Assembly: GCA_022760355.1 (NCBI GenBank)
Contig: JALEGB010000053.1
Location: 1-39,572 of the forward strand
Origin: Neomegalonema sp.
Lineage (GTDB): Bacteria; Pseudomonadota; Alphaproteobacteria; Rhodobacterales; Rhodobacteraceae
Reading direction: 5' to 3'
DNA length: 39,572 bases
Shown in pieces: positions 8,004-16,206 of the stretch (position 1 is its first letter; each line of letters starts with the position of its first letter). The position numbers and the translations under genes are program-made. The notes under the pieces were generated by a model. That model saw nothing but the letters and a program-made list of their open reading frames with translations. It searched no databases and had not been told where the DNA came from.

Positions 8004-8729
8004 ATGAAACGGATTGCTCTGACCGTCGCCGCAGGCGTTCTGGCGCTGGGCGCTGTCGCGTTCATGTTTGGCAAGGACAATGAGTTCAAGCTTGGGTCGG
8101 AAGTGCTGAGCACGCCGGCTGCTGCTGAAGAGACCGCAGCCACGAAAACGAGCGCCGACAAGCCGAAGGCCGGCGTGGACGCGTTTAAAGCCAAGGGCTA
8201 CGCGGTTGGCGATATCGTTCTGGGCGATCCGAAAGCGCCTGTCACCGTAATCGAGTATATGCGGCTGACATGCCCGGCTTGTGGCGCGTTCCATAAGGAC
8301 ACGCTGCCAAAGCTGAAAAAGAAATATGTTGAGACCGGCAAGGTGAAGCTGATCCTCCGCGAAGTGTTTGCGGACGCGCGCGGCGTGATCGCGGCAGGCT
8401 TGGCGCGTTGCGCGGGGCCGGACAGCTATCACAGCTTCATCGATGTTCTGTTTGAGCGGATGGATGATTGGACCGCCGTGACGAACATGAAGGAGCTGCG
8501 CGCGAAGATCGGTCCAATCGGTCGCCTTGGCGGCCTGACCTCTGAAGCGATTGACGCTTGCATCGCGGACACGGCGTTCTTGGACCATGTCCTGCAGACC
8601 GCCCAAAAGAAAGCGGATGAGGCGAAGATCACCAAGACGCCGACGATCTTTGTGAATGGCAAAGAGTTCACCGGCCGCTACTACGATTTTGACGCGCTGA
8701 GCGCGATGATCGACAAAGCCTCAAAGTAA
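8004..8729 (+). CDS. DsbA-family thiol:disulfide oxidoreductase
   Basis: A 241-residue exported thioredoxin-fold protein. Residues 1-22 form a signal sequence or membrane anchor (MKRIALTVAAGVLALGAVAF). The active site is Cys90-Pro-Ala-Cys93 within MRLTCPACGAFH, and the cis-proline loop is TKTPTIFVNG near the C-terminus. Two further cysteines (ARCAGPD, DACIAD) match the DsbA-like subgroup common in alphaproteobacteria. It probably forms or isomerises disulfides in the periplasm. AGGAG lies six bases before the ATG. It is 66 bp downstream of the DUF721 gene and is ended by a strong terminator, so smc probably has its own promoter. Confidence 0.92.
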   Translation: MKRIALTVAAGVLALGAVAFMFGKDNEFKLGSEVLSTPAAAEETAATKTSADKPKAGVDAFKAKGYAVGDIVLGDPKAPVTVIEYMRLTCPACGAFHKDTLPKLKKKYVETGKVKLILREVFADARGVIAAGLARCAGPDSYHSFIDVLFERMDDWTAVTNMKELRAKIGPIGRLGGLTSEAIDACIADTAFLDHVLQTAQKKADEAKITKTPTIFVNGKEFTGRYYDFDALSAMIDKASK

Positions 8730-8752
8730 GCCGACCCCATCGGGTTGCTGCG

Positions 8753-8798
8753 CGCGGTTCGGCCTTCGGCTGGGCCGCGTTTTTTTGTTTTTTGACGG
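8753..8798 (+). terminator. Intrinsic terminator after the dsbA-like gene
   Basis: CGCGGTTCGGCC (8753-8764) pairs along its full length with GGCTGGGCCGCG (8768-8779), counting three G-T wobbles. It is followed by TTTTTTTG and TTTTTT up to about 8793. The T-rich tract is long and uninterrupted by coding sequence. Confidence 0.9.
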
Positions 8799-8799
8799 C

Positions 8800-8808
8800 T
8801 TATCCACA
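8800..8808 (+). promoter_or_regulatory. Perfect DnaA box upstream of smc
   Basis: TTATCCACA at 8800-8808 is an exact match to the high-affinity DnaA box. It overlaps the short inverted repeat CCACATCTTGTGG (8804-8816) and lies 82 bp before the smc start codon. A single 9-mer can occur by chance, so regulatory use is an inference. Confidence 0.5.
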
Positions 8809-8890
8809 TCTTGTGGCTCCAACATCATTGACAACCATTAATGCGATGGTAACGAAAAGATCGGCGCGTTTTTAGGAGTTCCTTCGCCCC

Positions 8891-11800
8891 TTGGTCCATT
8901 TCGTCAAACTTCGCCTTACCGGCTTTAAGTCGTTTGTCGACCATACCGAGCTGCCGATCTTGCCTGGTAAAACCGGGGTGATCGGCCCGAACGGTTGCGG
9001 CAAGTCGAACTTGCTCGAAGCGTTGCGCTGGGTCATGGGCGAGACGTCCGCCAAGGCCGTGCGCGGTTCGGGGATGGAGGATGTGATCTTCGCCGGGTCG
9101 GATCTGCGCCCCGCGCGGAACTTCGCAGAAGTCTCGCTTCATATGGACAATACGGAGCGACGGGCGCCGGAAGGGTTCAACGATACCGATGAGATGGAAA
9201 TCACCCGCCGTATCGCGCGGGATCTCGGTTCGACCTACAAATATAACAGCAAAGACATCCGCGCGCGTGACGCGCAACGCTTGTTCGCCGACGCCTCGAC
9301 GGGCGCGAACTCTCCGGCGTTGGTCCGGCAAGGGCAGGTATCGGAGCTGATCAATGCGAAGCCGCGGGCGCGGCGACGTATTTTGGAAGAGGCGGCGGGC
9401 ATCGCCGGGCTGCACGCCCGCCGTCATGACGCGATGCTGAAGCTGAACAGCGCCGAAAGCAATCTCACGCGTCTGCTAGAAATTCTCTCGCAGCTGGAAG
9501 CGCGAGAGGCGACCCTGACGCGCGAAGCTGAACGCGCCTCCCGCTATCGCGAGCTGTCAACAGAGCTGCGCCGGTTTGAGGCGTTGCTTGTCTATCGCCG
9601 ATGGCGCGAAGCGGATCGCGATCGCTCGAACGCGACTGAGGCGATGGAGCGGACGGCGTCGGACGCTGGCAAGGCGGCGCAAACGGCCTCCGAAGCCGCC
9701 CGGCGTCGGATCGAGCTTGAGGACGCAATCCCGAAGTTGCGCGAAGATGAGGCGATCGCCCGAGCCTTGCATCAGAAGCAGCTGGTGGAGCGCGAGGCGC
9801 TGGACACGCGCGAGCGTGAGGCGAAGGCGACCATTGAGCGGTTGAAACGGCAGATCGGTCAGTTGACGCAGGATAAAACGCGTCAGGAAGCAGCGCGCTC
9901 CGACGCGGCGACAACGCTTGAGCGGCTGAATGAAGAAGCTCTGGCGATGGCGGATGCGCCGGACGCGGCCGATGAGATTGCCGCCGCGGCGGAAGAAGAG
10001 GCCGTCGCAACTGAGAAGATGCGCGCTGCGGAAGCGGCGTTGGAGCGTTTGACGGCCGACGCAGCTCAGCGCGAGGCTGAACGCGGGGCGGCACAGCGGC
10101 GGTTGGACGAATCGCGCGCTGCTTTGGCGCGGTTGCAGGATGAAACGCGCACGGCCGAAGAGGCGCTGGCCGCGTTGACTGAGACGCGGCTGATGGGCGA
10201 GGAGGCGATCGAAGACGCGCGCGCTGACGCTGAAGAGGCGCGGATGGCGGCGGTTGAGGCCGAAGAAGCGGCGCTCGACGCAGATGAGGCCCGCAAGAGC
10301 GCTGAGGAAGCGGCGCAGGCTCTTCGCTCGGAGCTGGCGGAAGCGGAGGGCGCGGTCGGGGCCGTGCGCGCTGAAGTCGCTGGGCTGGAGCGGTTCGCGA
10401 ATGAGCTGCGCGCCGCCGCAAACGCCATTATCGACCGGGTCCGGGTCGCGCCAGGCGTGGAAAACGCGCTTGGCGCCGCGCTCGGCGATGATCTGGAGGC
10501 CGATGAGCTGGCGACCGGCGAGCTGGGCGACGGCGTTATTGGCTGGACGCCATTGCCGCCCTATGGCTCGGCGCCGCCTTTGCCGGCGGGGGCGGAGCCG
10601 CTGAGCGCCCATGTCGACGCGCCGCCGGCGCTTAGCCGACGTTTGAGCCAAACCGGGCTGGTCGATCGGAGCCAGGGCGCACAGCTGCAACCTCAACTGA
10701 CGCCGGGCCAGCGCCTGGTCAGCCGCGAAGGCGATTTGTGGCGGTGGGATGGGTATGCGGCCGCCGCCGGCGCCGCGCCAAGCAGCTCCGCGCTCCGTCT
10801 CGAACGTCTGAACGCGCTGGAGGATGCGCGCGGGCGGTTCGACGCCGCGAGTGCGGCCGCGGAGGCGGTGAAGGCCCGGCATCAACAAGCGCGCGATGCG
10901 GCGGACGCGGCCCGCCAGCGGTTCGACGGCGCTGAGCAAGCGCGCAAAAGCGCCGAGCGTCGCGCGGCGGAGGCGGAAAGCGCAGCCGGCAAAGCGTCGG
11001 CGGAGGCGGCGGCTCTGGTAGGCCGCATCGCGTCGGCTGAGGAGCTGCTCGCGTCTCGTCGTCGTGACGCTGAGGCCGCCGAAACTGTGCGCGAGGAGGC
11101 TGAGACGGCGCTGGCGGAATTCGCCGTCATCAGTGAAGGCGATGATGGCGCCGAAGCGCTGCAGGCCGCGCGCGCAACAGCTGAGGCGGCGCGAACAGCG
11201 CTAATCGCCGCGAAGAGCGCGCGTGAGGGGCTGGACCGTCAGCGAGCGGCTCAGGCTGAGCGCAAGAATGCGATTGAACGTGATCTTGCCGATTGGACCC
11301 GCCGCCTGGACGCCGCAACGGAGCAGACCTCGGCGCTGGCGGAGCGGGCCGAAGACGCTGCGATGGAGCTGGAAGGCGCAGAGGCGGCGCCTTTGGAGAT
11401 CGAAGAGCGCCGCGCCGAGCTGGTCGCCGATATTGAGCAGGCCCATCAGCGCCTCGCCTCCGCCGTGGATGCGTTGAGCAAGGTTGAGGCCGAGCTTAAA
11501 CAGGTCGCGCAAACGGAGAAGGCGGCGGCCAATTTGCTCGCCGAAGCGCGTGAGGGGCGCGCGCGGTTGGAGGCGCGGGCCGAAGCGGCGCAGCAGCGCG
11601 CGGAAGAGTTGTCCTCAGCGCTTGAGGAAGTGGCGGGATGCGCGCCGAGCGAGTTTCTCGAGCATTTCAAGGTCGACCCTGATCGGCTGCCGCCGGTGAA
11701 AAACCTCGAACAGTCCATCAGTCAGCTTAAGCGGCAGCGCGATGCGCTGGGAGCGCCGAATTTGCGCGCTGACCAGGAATTGAAAGAGGTGTCTGAGGAG

Positions 11801-12373
11801 CGGGAAAGCCTCGCCAATGAGCGCGACGATCTGTCTGCAGCGATCGGCAAGCTGCGCCAAGGCGTCAGCCAGCTCAATAAAGAGGGGCGGGAGCGTTTGC
11901 TGGCCGCCTATGAAGAGGTCAGCGCGAATTTCACGCAGCTGTTTACGCGGCTCTTTAATGGCGGCAATGCGCGCCTGACGCTGATTGAGGCGGATGATCC
12001 GCTTGAGGCTGGGCTGGAGATTTTCTGCGAACCGCCGGGCAAGCGCTTCACCTCTCTAAATCTACTGTCGGGCGGCGAGCAGACCCTCTCGGCGATGGCG
12101 TTGATCCTGGCGGTGTTCATGGTGAATCCGGCGCCGGTATGTGTGCTCGATGAGGTCGACGCGCCGCTTGATGACGCGAATGTTGGCCGTTTTTGCGATT
12201 TGCTCGATGAAATGACGCGCCGCACCAGCACACGCTTCCTGATCATCACACACCACGCGGTCTCCATGAGCCGGATGGATCGTTTGTTCGGGGTGACGAT
12301 GGTCGAGCCCGGCGTGAGCCAGCTGGTTTCCGTCGATCTTGAAACGGCGGTCGACCTGGTTGACGCGGCGTAG
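8891..12373 (+). CDS. smc: Chromosome partition protein SMC
   Basis: A 1160-residue structural-maintenance-of-chromosomes ATPase that compacts and resolves the chromosome with ScpA and ScpB. The N-terminal head has Walker A IGPNGCGKSNLLEALRW (about residues 31-47). The C-terminal head has the signature NLLSGGEQTLSAMALI and Walker B PVCVLDEVDAPLDD. Between them lie two very long Ala/Arg/Glu-rich coiled coils around a hinge at about residues 510-640 (RVAPGVENALGAALGDDLEA). The start is a TTG at 8891, with AGGAG 12 bases upstream; the residues that follow (VHFVKLRLTGFKSFVD) match the family N-terminus, so no later start is possible. A DnaA box and a terminator precede it. Length is normal for the family. 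Confidence 0.97.
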   Translation: MVHFVKLRLTGFKSFVDHTELPILPGKTGVIGPNGCGKSNLLEALRWVMGETSAKAVRGSGMEDVIFAGSDLRPARNFAEVSLHMDNTERRAPEGFNDTDEMEITRRIARDLGSTYKYNSKDIRARDAQRLFADASTGANSPALVRQGQVSELINAKPRARRRILEEAAGIAGLHARRHDAMLKLNSAESNLTRLLEILSQLEAREATLTREAERASRYRELSTELRRFEALLVYRRWREADRDRSNATEAMERTASDAGKAAQTASEAARRRIELEDAIPKLREDEAIARALHQKQLVEREALDTREREAKATIERLKRQIGQLTQDKTRQEAARSDAATTLERLNEEALAMADAPDAADEIAAAAEEEAVATEKMRAAEAALERLTADAAQREAERGAAQRRLDESRAALARLQDETRTAEEALAALTETRLMGEEAIEDARADAEEARMAAVEAEEAALDADEARKSAEEAAQALRSELAEAEGAVGAVRAEVAGLERFANELRAAANAIIDRVRVAPGVENALGAALGDDLEADELATGELGDGVIGWTPLPPYGSAPPLPAGAEPLSAHVDAPPALSRRLSQTGLVDRSQGAQLQPQLTPGQRLVSREGDLWRWDGYAAAAGAAPSSSALRLERLNALEDARGRFDAASAAAEAVKARHQQARDAADAARQRFDGAEQARKSAERRAAEAESAAGKASAEAAALVGRIASAEELLASRRRDAEAAETVREEAETALAEFAVISEGDDGAEALQAARATAEAARTALIAAKSAREGLDRQRAAQAERKNAIERDLADWTRRLDAATEQTSALAERAEDAAMELEGAEAAPLEIEERRAELVADIEQAHQRLASAVDALSKVEAELKQVAQTEKAAANLLAEAREGRARLEARAEAAQQRAEELSSALEEVAGCAPSEFLEHFKVDPDRLPPVKNLEQSISQLKRQRDALGAPNLRADQELKEVSEERESLANERDDLSAAIGKLRQGVSQLNKEGRERLLAAYEEVSANFTQLFTRLFNGGNARLTLIEADDPLEAGLEIFCEPPGKRFTSLNLLSGGEQTLSAMALILAVFMVNPAPVCVLDEVDAPLDDANVGRFCDLLDEMTRRTSTRFLIITHHAVSMSRMDRLFGVTMVEPGVSQLVSVDLETAVDLVDAA

Positions 12374-12411
12374 GTTGGCCGCGTCCGCCCCCGGTGATCG
12401 GCGCGGCCGAC
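12374..12411 (+). terminator. Hairpin at the end of smc
   Basis: GTTGGCCGCG (12374-12383) pairs with CGCGGCCGAC (12402-12411) with one wobble, directly after the smc stop codon. The loop is 18 bases and no T-run follows, so it is a weak or factor-dependent terminator at best. Confidence 0.45.
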
Positions 12412-12484
12412 CACGCGACCGGTTGCGGGTATGGGCTGTAATAAATCAATAGATTTGTAATTTTGTCGCAGGTGCGTTGTCGGC

Positions 12485-12513
12485 TTGACTTGCAAATTGC
12501 GACGTCTCTATGG
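12485..12513 (+). promoter_or_regulatory. Likely sigma-70-type promoter of the atp operon
   Basis: TTGACT (12485-12490) and CTATGG (12508-12513) are separated by 17 bases, ending 34 bases before the atpI start. The -35 is a near-consensus match; the -10 is weak. The surrounding region (12434-12510) is AT-richer than the flanks. Its position before a housekeeping operon supports the call. Confidence 0.6.
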
Positions 12514-12547
12514 TCCGCGCGACGAATAACGCGCGGCGCGGGGTCAC

Positions 12548-12886
12548 ATGACTGAAAAACGCGACGGCGAAAGTGAACTACAAGCGCGGATCCGCCGTGC
12601 TCGTGACGATCTTGAGCCCAAACGTACGACCAATGCCGCAGAAAAGTACAATGCGCTGACCATCGCGTGGCGGATGACGCTGGAGCTGGTGGTCGGAACA
12701 GGCTTAGGGGCGGCGATCGGCTGGAGCTTGGATGAACTGTTTTCGTCCAAGCCGCTTTTCTTGATCGGGTTCGGCATTCTCGGCTTTGCGGCCGGCGTGC
12801 GCACAGTGATGGCGACGGCTCAGGAAATGAGCCGCCGCAACAGCTCGGACACCGACAAGTCAGACGCTGACGCCAAAGATCAGTAG
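12548..12886 (+). CDS. atpI: ATP synthase accessory protein AtpI
   Basis: A 112-residue inner-membrane protein that assists assembly of the F0 c-ring. It has a charged N-terminal helix (residues 1-38). Two transmembrane segments follow (about 42-62, MTLELVVGTGLGAAIGWSL; and 70-88, PLFLIGFGILGFAAGVRTV). The tail is hydrophilic (MSRRNSSDTDKSDADAKDQ). The two-helix hairpin with GxGLGAxxGW matches the AtpI/AtpZ family. It is the first gene of the F0 operon; atpB starts 42 bp downstream. Substrates or partners cannot be refined from sequence alone. Confidence 0.9.
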   Translation: MTEKRDGESELQARIRRARDDLEPKRTTNAAEKYNALTIAWRMTLELVVGTGLGAAIGWSLDELFSSKPLFLIGFGILGFAAGVRTVMATAQEMSRRNSSDTDKSDADAKDQ

Positions 12887-12928
12887 CGCCCGGATCCGTG
12901 GCGCTGGCAACGTTGAGAGGAGAGGCCG

Positions 12929-13678
12929 GTGGCCGATAAAGAGGGCGGGATCCACATCGATCCGATGAGCCAGTTTCTGATCAAGCCGCTCTTTGGCAAA
13001 GAGGGCGCTGCGGTCGAACTGTTCAGCTACACGAATTCGTCGTTGTGGATGACGCTTATCGTTGTTGTGGGCGGTCTTCTCTTCGTTGTCGGCGCCTCCG
13101 GCCGCGCAGTGGTTCCAACCCGGCTGCAGTCGGTGACCGAAGTGCTGTATGACTTCGTACGGAAGATGGTGCGGGAAAACGCCGGCGAAGACGGCATGAA
13201 GTATTTCCCGATTATCTTCACGCTGTTCACCTTCATCATCTTTGCGAACGTGCTGGGCTTGATACCATACTCCTTCACCGTCACCAGCCATCTCGCGGTT
13301 ACAGCGACGCTTGCCTTGGGCGTTTTCGTGACGGTCACGGCGATTGGCTTTATGAAGCATGGCGCGCATTTCTTGAGCTTTTTCGTGCCCAAGGATTGTC
13401 CGGCGCCGCTTCTGATTCTGCTGGTGCCGATTGAGATCATCTCTTACTTCGTGCGTCCGATCAGCCATTCTATTCGTCTTGGCGCCAACATGCTGGCTGG
13501 CCATGCGGTTTTGAAAGTGTTTGCGGGCTTTGTTGCGCCGCTCTACATCGGCGGCGCTCTGCCGCTCGGCATGATGGTTGGCATTTACGGCCTGGAAGTA
13601 TTGGTTGCGGTGCTGCAAGCATACATCTTCACGGTGCTGACTTGCATTTACCTGAACGACGCCTTGCACATGCACTGA
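12929..13678 (+). CDS. atpB: ATP synthase F0 subunit a
   Basis: A 249-residue integral membrane subunit that forms the proton half-channels against the c-ring. The essential arginine is Arg183 in ISHSIRLGANMLAGH. Five or six hydrophobic helices are visible, including SLWMTLIVVVGGLLFVVGAS, PIIFTLFTFIIFANVLGLIP and MMVGIYGLEVLVAVLQAYIF. The start is a GTG at 12929 preceded by GAGAGGAGAGGCC; the product then begins MADKEGGIHIDPMSQF, as usual for alphaproteobacterial subunit a. A 141-bp gap containing a hairpin separates it from atpE. Confidence 0.97.
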   Translation: MADKEGGIHIDPMSQFLIKPLFGKEGAAVELFSYTNSSLWMTLIVVVGGLLFVVGASGRAVVPTRLQSVTEVLYDFVRKMVRENAGEDGMKYFPIIFTLFTFIIFANVLGLIPYSFTVTSHLAVTATLALGVFVTVTAIGFMKHGAHFLSFFVPKDCPAPLLILLVPIEIISYFVRPISHSIRLGANMLAGHAVLKVFAGFVAPLYIGGALPLGMMVGIYGLEVLVAVLQAYIFTVLTCIYLNDALHMH

Positions 13679-13825
13679 TCTTCGCGTACGCGCGGCGAAT
13701 GCGACGTGTTTCGCTTGAAGCCGGCGCGACAATTGACCTGCGCGACAATAGAGCCGACGCGGCGATAGGGTCGCCGCGACGCACCTACTGAGAAACATCG
13801 AAACACTCGAACAGGAGATATGGAT
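13679..13825 (+). promoter_or_regulatory. atpB-atpE spacer with stem-loop and direct repeat
   Basis: This 5' leader of atpE holds an 8-bp perfect stem (CGCGGCGA 13758-13765 with TCGCCGCG 13771-13778, 5-base loop). It also has two copies of GCGCGACAAT, about 16 bp apart. A good ribosome site, AGGAG, lies at 13813-13817. Such hairpins before the c-subunit gene commonly stabilise or process mRNA so that c is made in excess; applying that here is an inference. Confidence 0.5.
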
Positions 13826-14062
13826 ATGACCGGCAGCATTGCAGAGATGGGTCAGTACATCGGCGCTGGTTTGGCTTGCCTTGCTATGGCTGGCGCTGGC
13901 ATCGGTATTGGCCACGTCGCAGGAAACTTCCTGAACGGCGCGCTGCGCAACCCAGCAGCTGCGAAAGAGCAGCAAGGCAACTTCTTCGTCGGCATGGCGT
14001 TCGCGGAAGCGCTCGGCATCTTCGGCTTCGTTGTCGCGCTCCTGCTGCTGTTCGTCGTCTAA
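13826..14062 (+). CDS. atpE: ATP synthase F0 subunit c
   Basis: A 78-residue hairpin of two membrane helices that forms the rotor ring. Helix 1 carries the glycine-rich [12 protein letters not shown], the polar loop is [11 protein letters not shown], and helix 2 carries the ion-binding Glu61 in [12 protein letters not shown]. Glutamate rather than aspartate is usual in alphaproteobacteria and mitochondria. An ATG at 13820 is also in frame, but it lies only two bases after AGGAG; the ATG at 13826 has the better eight-base spacing and gives the typical family length. It is flanked by hairpins on both sides, suggesting differential expression. Confidence 0.97.
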   Translation: MTGSIAEMGQYIGAGLACLAMAGAGIGIGHVAGNFLNGALRNPAAAKEQQGNFFVGMAFAEALGIFGFVVALLLLFVV

Positions 14063-14089
14063 TTCGGACGCCGACCGCACGACATGTCG

Positions 14090-14114
14090 AAAGCGCGCCG
14101 GCCGGCGCGCTTTT
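14090..14114 (+). terminator. Perfect palindrome between atpE and atpF' (attenuator)
   Basis: AAAGCGCGCCGG (14090-14101) and its exact complement (14102-14113) form a 24-base perfect palindrome, followed by one more T. With only four T it should terminate partially, reducing b' and b transcripts relative to c and protecting the 3' end of the atpE message. The structure is seen; the role is inferred. Confidence 0.65.
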
Positions 14115-14143
14115 ACACCTGATTTATTGCTCGGAGCGTCAAT

Positions 14144-14683
14144 ATGGCTGGCGAACCCCACGAAGCCGCAGCCAGCGGCGGCTTGCCGCAGCTCGACTTC
14201 AGCACTTGGCCGTCGCAGATTTTCTGGTTGGTGGTCAGCTTCGGCGCGCTTTACTTCATCTTGAGCCGCTTGGCGCTGCCGAAGATCGCAGAGACCCTGC
14301 AGGCTCGGCAAGATCAGATCGCGGGCGATCTCGATCTAGCTGGCGAATTTGAACAAAAGGCGAAAGAGGCGGAAGAAGCCTACAACGCCGCGTTGGCCAG
14401 CGCGCGTGCTGAGGCGCGCAAGATCGCCGACAAGACCCAAGCTGAAATTAAGACGCAGATGGACGCCGCAATGGCGGAGGCGGATGCGCGTATCGAAGCT
14501 CGGGCGACCGAAAGCACCACCCGTATCGCCGCGATCCGCGATGATGCGCGGGCGCAGGCGACCACGGTTGCTGAAGATATCGCAGGCGCTCTGATCGCTA
14601 AGCTCGGCCCCGCCGGCGGCGTTGACGCGAGCGCGATTTCCGGTGCGGTGTCGACCGAGATTGAACGCCGGTTTGGAGGCTAA
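14144..14683 (+). CDS. atpF': ATP synthase F0 subunit b'
   Basis: A 179-residue peripheral-stalk subunit with one membrane helix near the N-terminus (about residues 23-45, IFWLVVSFGALYFILSRLAL). A long Ala/Glu/Lys/Arg coiled coil follows (LPKIAETLQARQDQIAGDLD onward). Photosynthetic and alphaproteobacterial ATP synthases use a b/b' heterodimer, and this is the first of two b-type genes. The slightly longer, Gly/Pro-rich N-terminus (AGEPHEAAASGGLPQLD) marks it as b'. CGGAG precedes the ATG. It is three bases from atpF, so the two are translated together. Confidence 0.93.
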   Translation: MAGEPHEAAASGGLPQLDFSTWPSQIFWLVVSFGALYFILSRLALPKIAETLQARQDQIAGDLDLAGEFEQKAKEAEEAYNAALASARAEARKIADKTQAEIKTQMDAAMAEADARIEARATESTTRIAAIRDDARAQATTVAEDIAGALIAKLGPAGGVDASAISGAVSTEIERRFGG

Positions 14684-14686
14684 CCC

Positions 14687-15214
14687 ATGACCAACATCGC
14701 TTTCGCACCGTTGGCGGGCGCCTTTCTGGCGCTGGATAATGCCGAAACGTGGGTGCTGGCCGCCTTCATCTTGTTTGTCGGCCTGCTGATTTATCTCGGC
14801 GTGCCTGGCATGCTGACCCGCGCGCTGGACGCGCGCGCTGTCGCCATTCGCGAGCAGCTTGAGGAAGCGCGGCAGCTTCGTGAGGAAGCGCAAGCGCGTC
14901 TGGCGAAGTTTGAGCGGCAACAACACGAAGTCTCGCGGCTGGCGGACGAGATTGTTGCTTCGGCTCGCAAGGACGCCGAGTCTGCGGCGGCTCAGGCCAA
15001 GCTGGATCTCGAAGCGTCTGTGGCGCGCCGCTTGGCTGCGGCTGAAGATCAAATCGCGATGGCGGAAGCCGACGCGGTTCGCGCGGTTCGCGACGGTGCG
15101 GTTGACGCCGCAATCGGCGCGGCGCGTAAAATCTTGAGTGAGCGCTATCAAGGCGACGCTGCGTCGGCGCTGCTTGATCAAGGCGTGAAAGAGGTTGCGG
15201 CGCGGGTTAACTAA
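14687..15214 (+). CDS. atpF: ATP synthase F0 subunit b
   Basis: A 175-residue second stalk subunit. The membrane helix is ETWVLAAFILFVGLLIYLG (residues about 19-38), and the rest is a coiled coil (LDARAVAIREQLEEARQLRE onward) that reaches the F1 head. The ATG follows the atpF' stop by three bases. The F1 genes (delta, alpha, gamma, beta, epsilon) are not in this window, consistent with the usual alphaproteobacterial split between F0 and F1 operons. A strong terminator follows. Confidence 0.94.
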   Translation: MTNIAFAPLAGAFLALDNAETWVLAAFILFVGLLIYLGVPGMLTRALDARAVAIREQLEEARQLREEAQARLAKFERQQHEVSRLADEIVASARKDAESAAAQAKLDLEASVARRLAAAEDQIAMAEADAVRAVRDGAVDAAIGAARKILSERYQGDAASALLDQGVKEVAARVN

Positions 15215-15237
15215 GCCGCCCTTCCCGGACCTTATAG

Positions 15238-15272
15238 CGCCTCGCATCTGATTGAGATGCGGGGCGTTTTTT
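15238..15272 (+). terminator. Intrinsic terminator of the atp operon
   Basis: CGCCTCGCATCT (15238-15249) pairs with AGATGCGGGGCG (15255-15266), with one wobble and a 5-base loop, followed by six T (15267-15272). It lies between the plus-strand atpF and the convergent ftsX. Confidence 0.92.
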
Positions 15273-15311
15273 GTTGGGGGAAACGGGCGGCGGATCTGCG
15301 GGCGGCGCCGG

Positions 15312-16205
15312 TTAGCGTTCCTGCCGGCGCAATGAGATCGCGACAGCAACGCGCGCCGCTAAGGTGGCGATCAGCGCGAATGCGAGCGGGATCGCAACAA
15401 AGCTTGGCCAATCGTCGACGCGCGGTTTCAGATCAATCAGAAATGGCGCAAGTTCCAGCGTCGCCTTGGTCACAGTTTGGTTGGGCCAGACCACGATGGC
15501 GAACGCCAATGCGGTTCCAAGCGCGGACCCGGTGAAGCTGTTGATCTGCAACGGTCGCTCAAATATGCGCGCAATATAGCCGTCTCGCGCGCCGATCAGG
15601 CGCAGAACCGCGACCATCTCGCCATGGGCTGCGAGTGAAGATCCACATACCAGCGCGACCATCAGCGCCGCGGTTGCGGCGATCACCGCCAGTGCGGTGA
15701 TCGCGAAGTCGAGCAGCTGGGCTGCTGGAGCGCCGAGACGTTTGGCGAAATCGTCATGCGGGTCGACATGGGCGCTCACCCCGGCGCGGCGCAGGCGTTC
15801 GACCAAGCCCGGCGCTTCGTCCCTCGCTCGCGTGCGGAACGCGACATCCACCATGCGGGCAAGCGGCAGGTCCTTAATCATCGATGCGTCTTCGCCGAGG
15901 AGAACCGCGAGCTCTTTCTCGGCCGCCGCTCGGGAAATCGGGTTGTAGCCGGTGATGCCGGGGTCGACGGCAAGTGCGTCCGTCAGTTTCCGAAATTCGG
16001 CGTCGGTGGTTTCAGGCGGCAATGTCAGCGTCGCCGTGTAGGCCAAATCGCCGGTCCATTTGTCCGCAAGTCGATCGGCGCCAATCGCTGCGGCGAGAGC
16101 GAGGCTGGCGAGAAAGGCCATCAAGATTGAGACCAGCGTAACGGTCCAGCTCGCCATGCTGTTCCGAGCTGGACGCGGCTGTCGGGCGGTTGGGGCGGTG
16201 CTCAT
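15312..16205 (-). CDS. ftsX: Cell division protein FtsX
   Basis: A 297-residue membrane partner of FtsE in the complex that links the divisome to peptidoglycan hydrolysis. It shows the usual topology: a first helix ([20 protein letters not shown], about 28-48), a periplasmic domain of about 110 residues ([20 protein letters not shown]), and three further helices (around 165-190, 215-235 and 260-285). Its ATG follows the ftsE stop codon by one base, so the two are coupled. It is convergent with the atp operon. Overall similarity to FtsX is recognised by topology and by pairing with FtsE rather than by a catalytic motif. Confidence 0.9.
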   Translation of the reverse strand: MSTAPTARQPRPARNSMASWTVTLVSILMAFLASLALAAAIGADRLADKWTGDLAYTATLTLPPETTDAEFRKLTDALAVDPGITGYNPISRAAAEKELAVLLGEDASMIKDLPLARMVDVAFRTRARDEAPGLVERLRRAGVSAHVDPHDDFAKRLGAPAAQLLDFAITALAVIAATAALMVALVCGSSLAAHGEMVAVLRLIGARDGYIARIFERPLQINSFTGSALGTALAFAIVVWPNQTVTKATLELAPFLIDLKPRVDDWPSFVAIPLAFALIATLAARVAVAISLRRQER

Positions 16206-16206
16206 T

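Noticed and set aside
7488-8606. 372-codon minus-strand frame opposite DUF721 and dsbA-like genes
   Set aside because: It spans two real genes and their spacer on the other strand and shows no protein motif.
9557-10939. 460-codon minus-strand frame inside smc
   Set aside because: The plus-strand SMC coiled coil is certain; the antisense frame reflects its Ala/Glu/Arg codon bias.
12860-14311. 483-codon minus-strand frame across atpB and atpE
   Set aside because: It is antisense to three well-identified ATP synthase genes and their spacers; its composition is that of a shadow frame.
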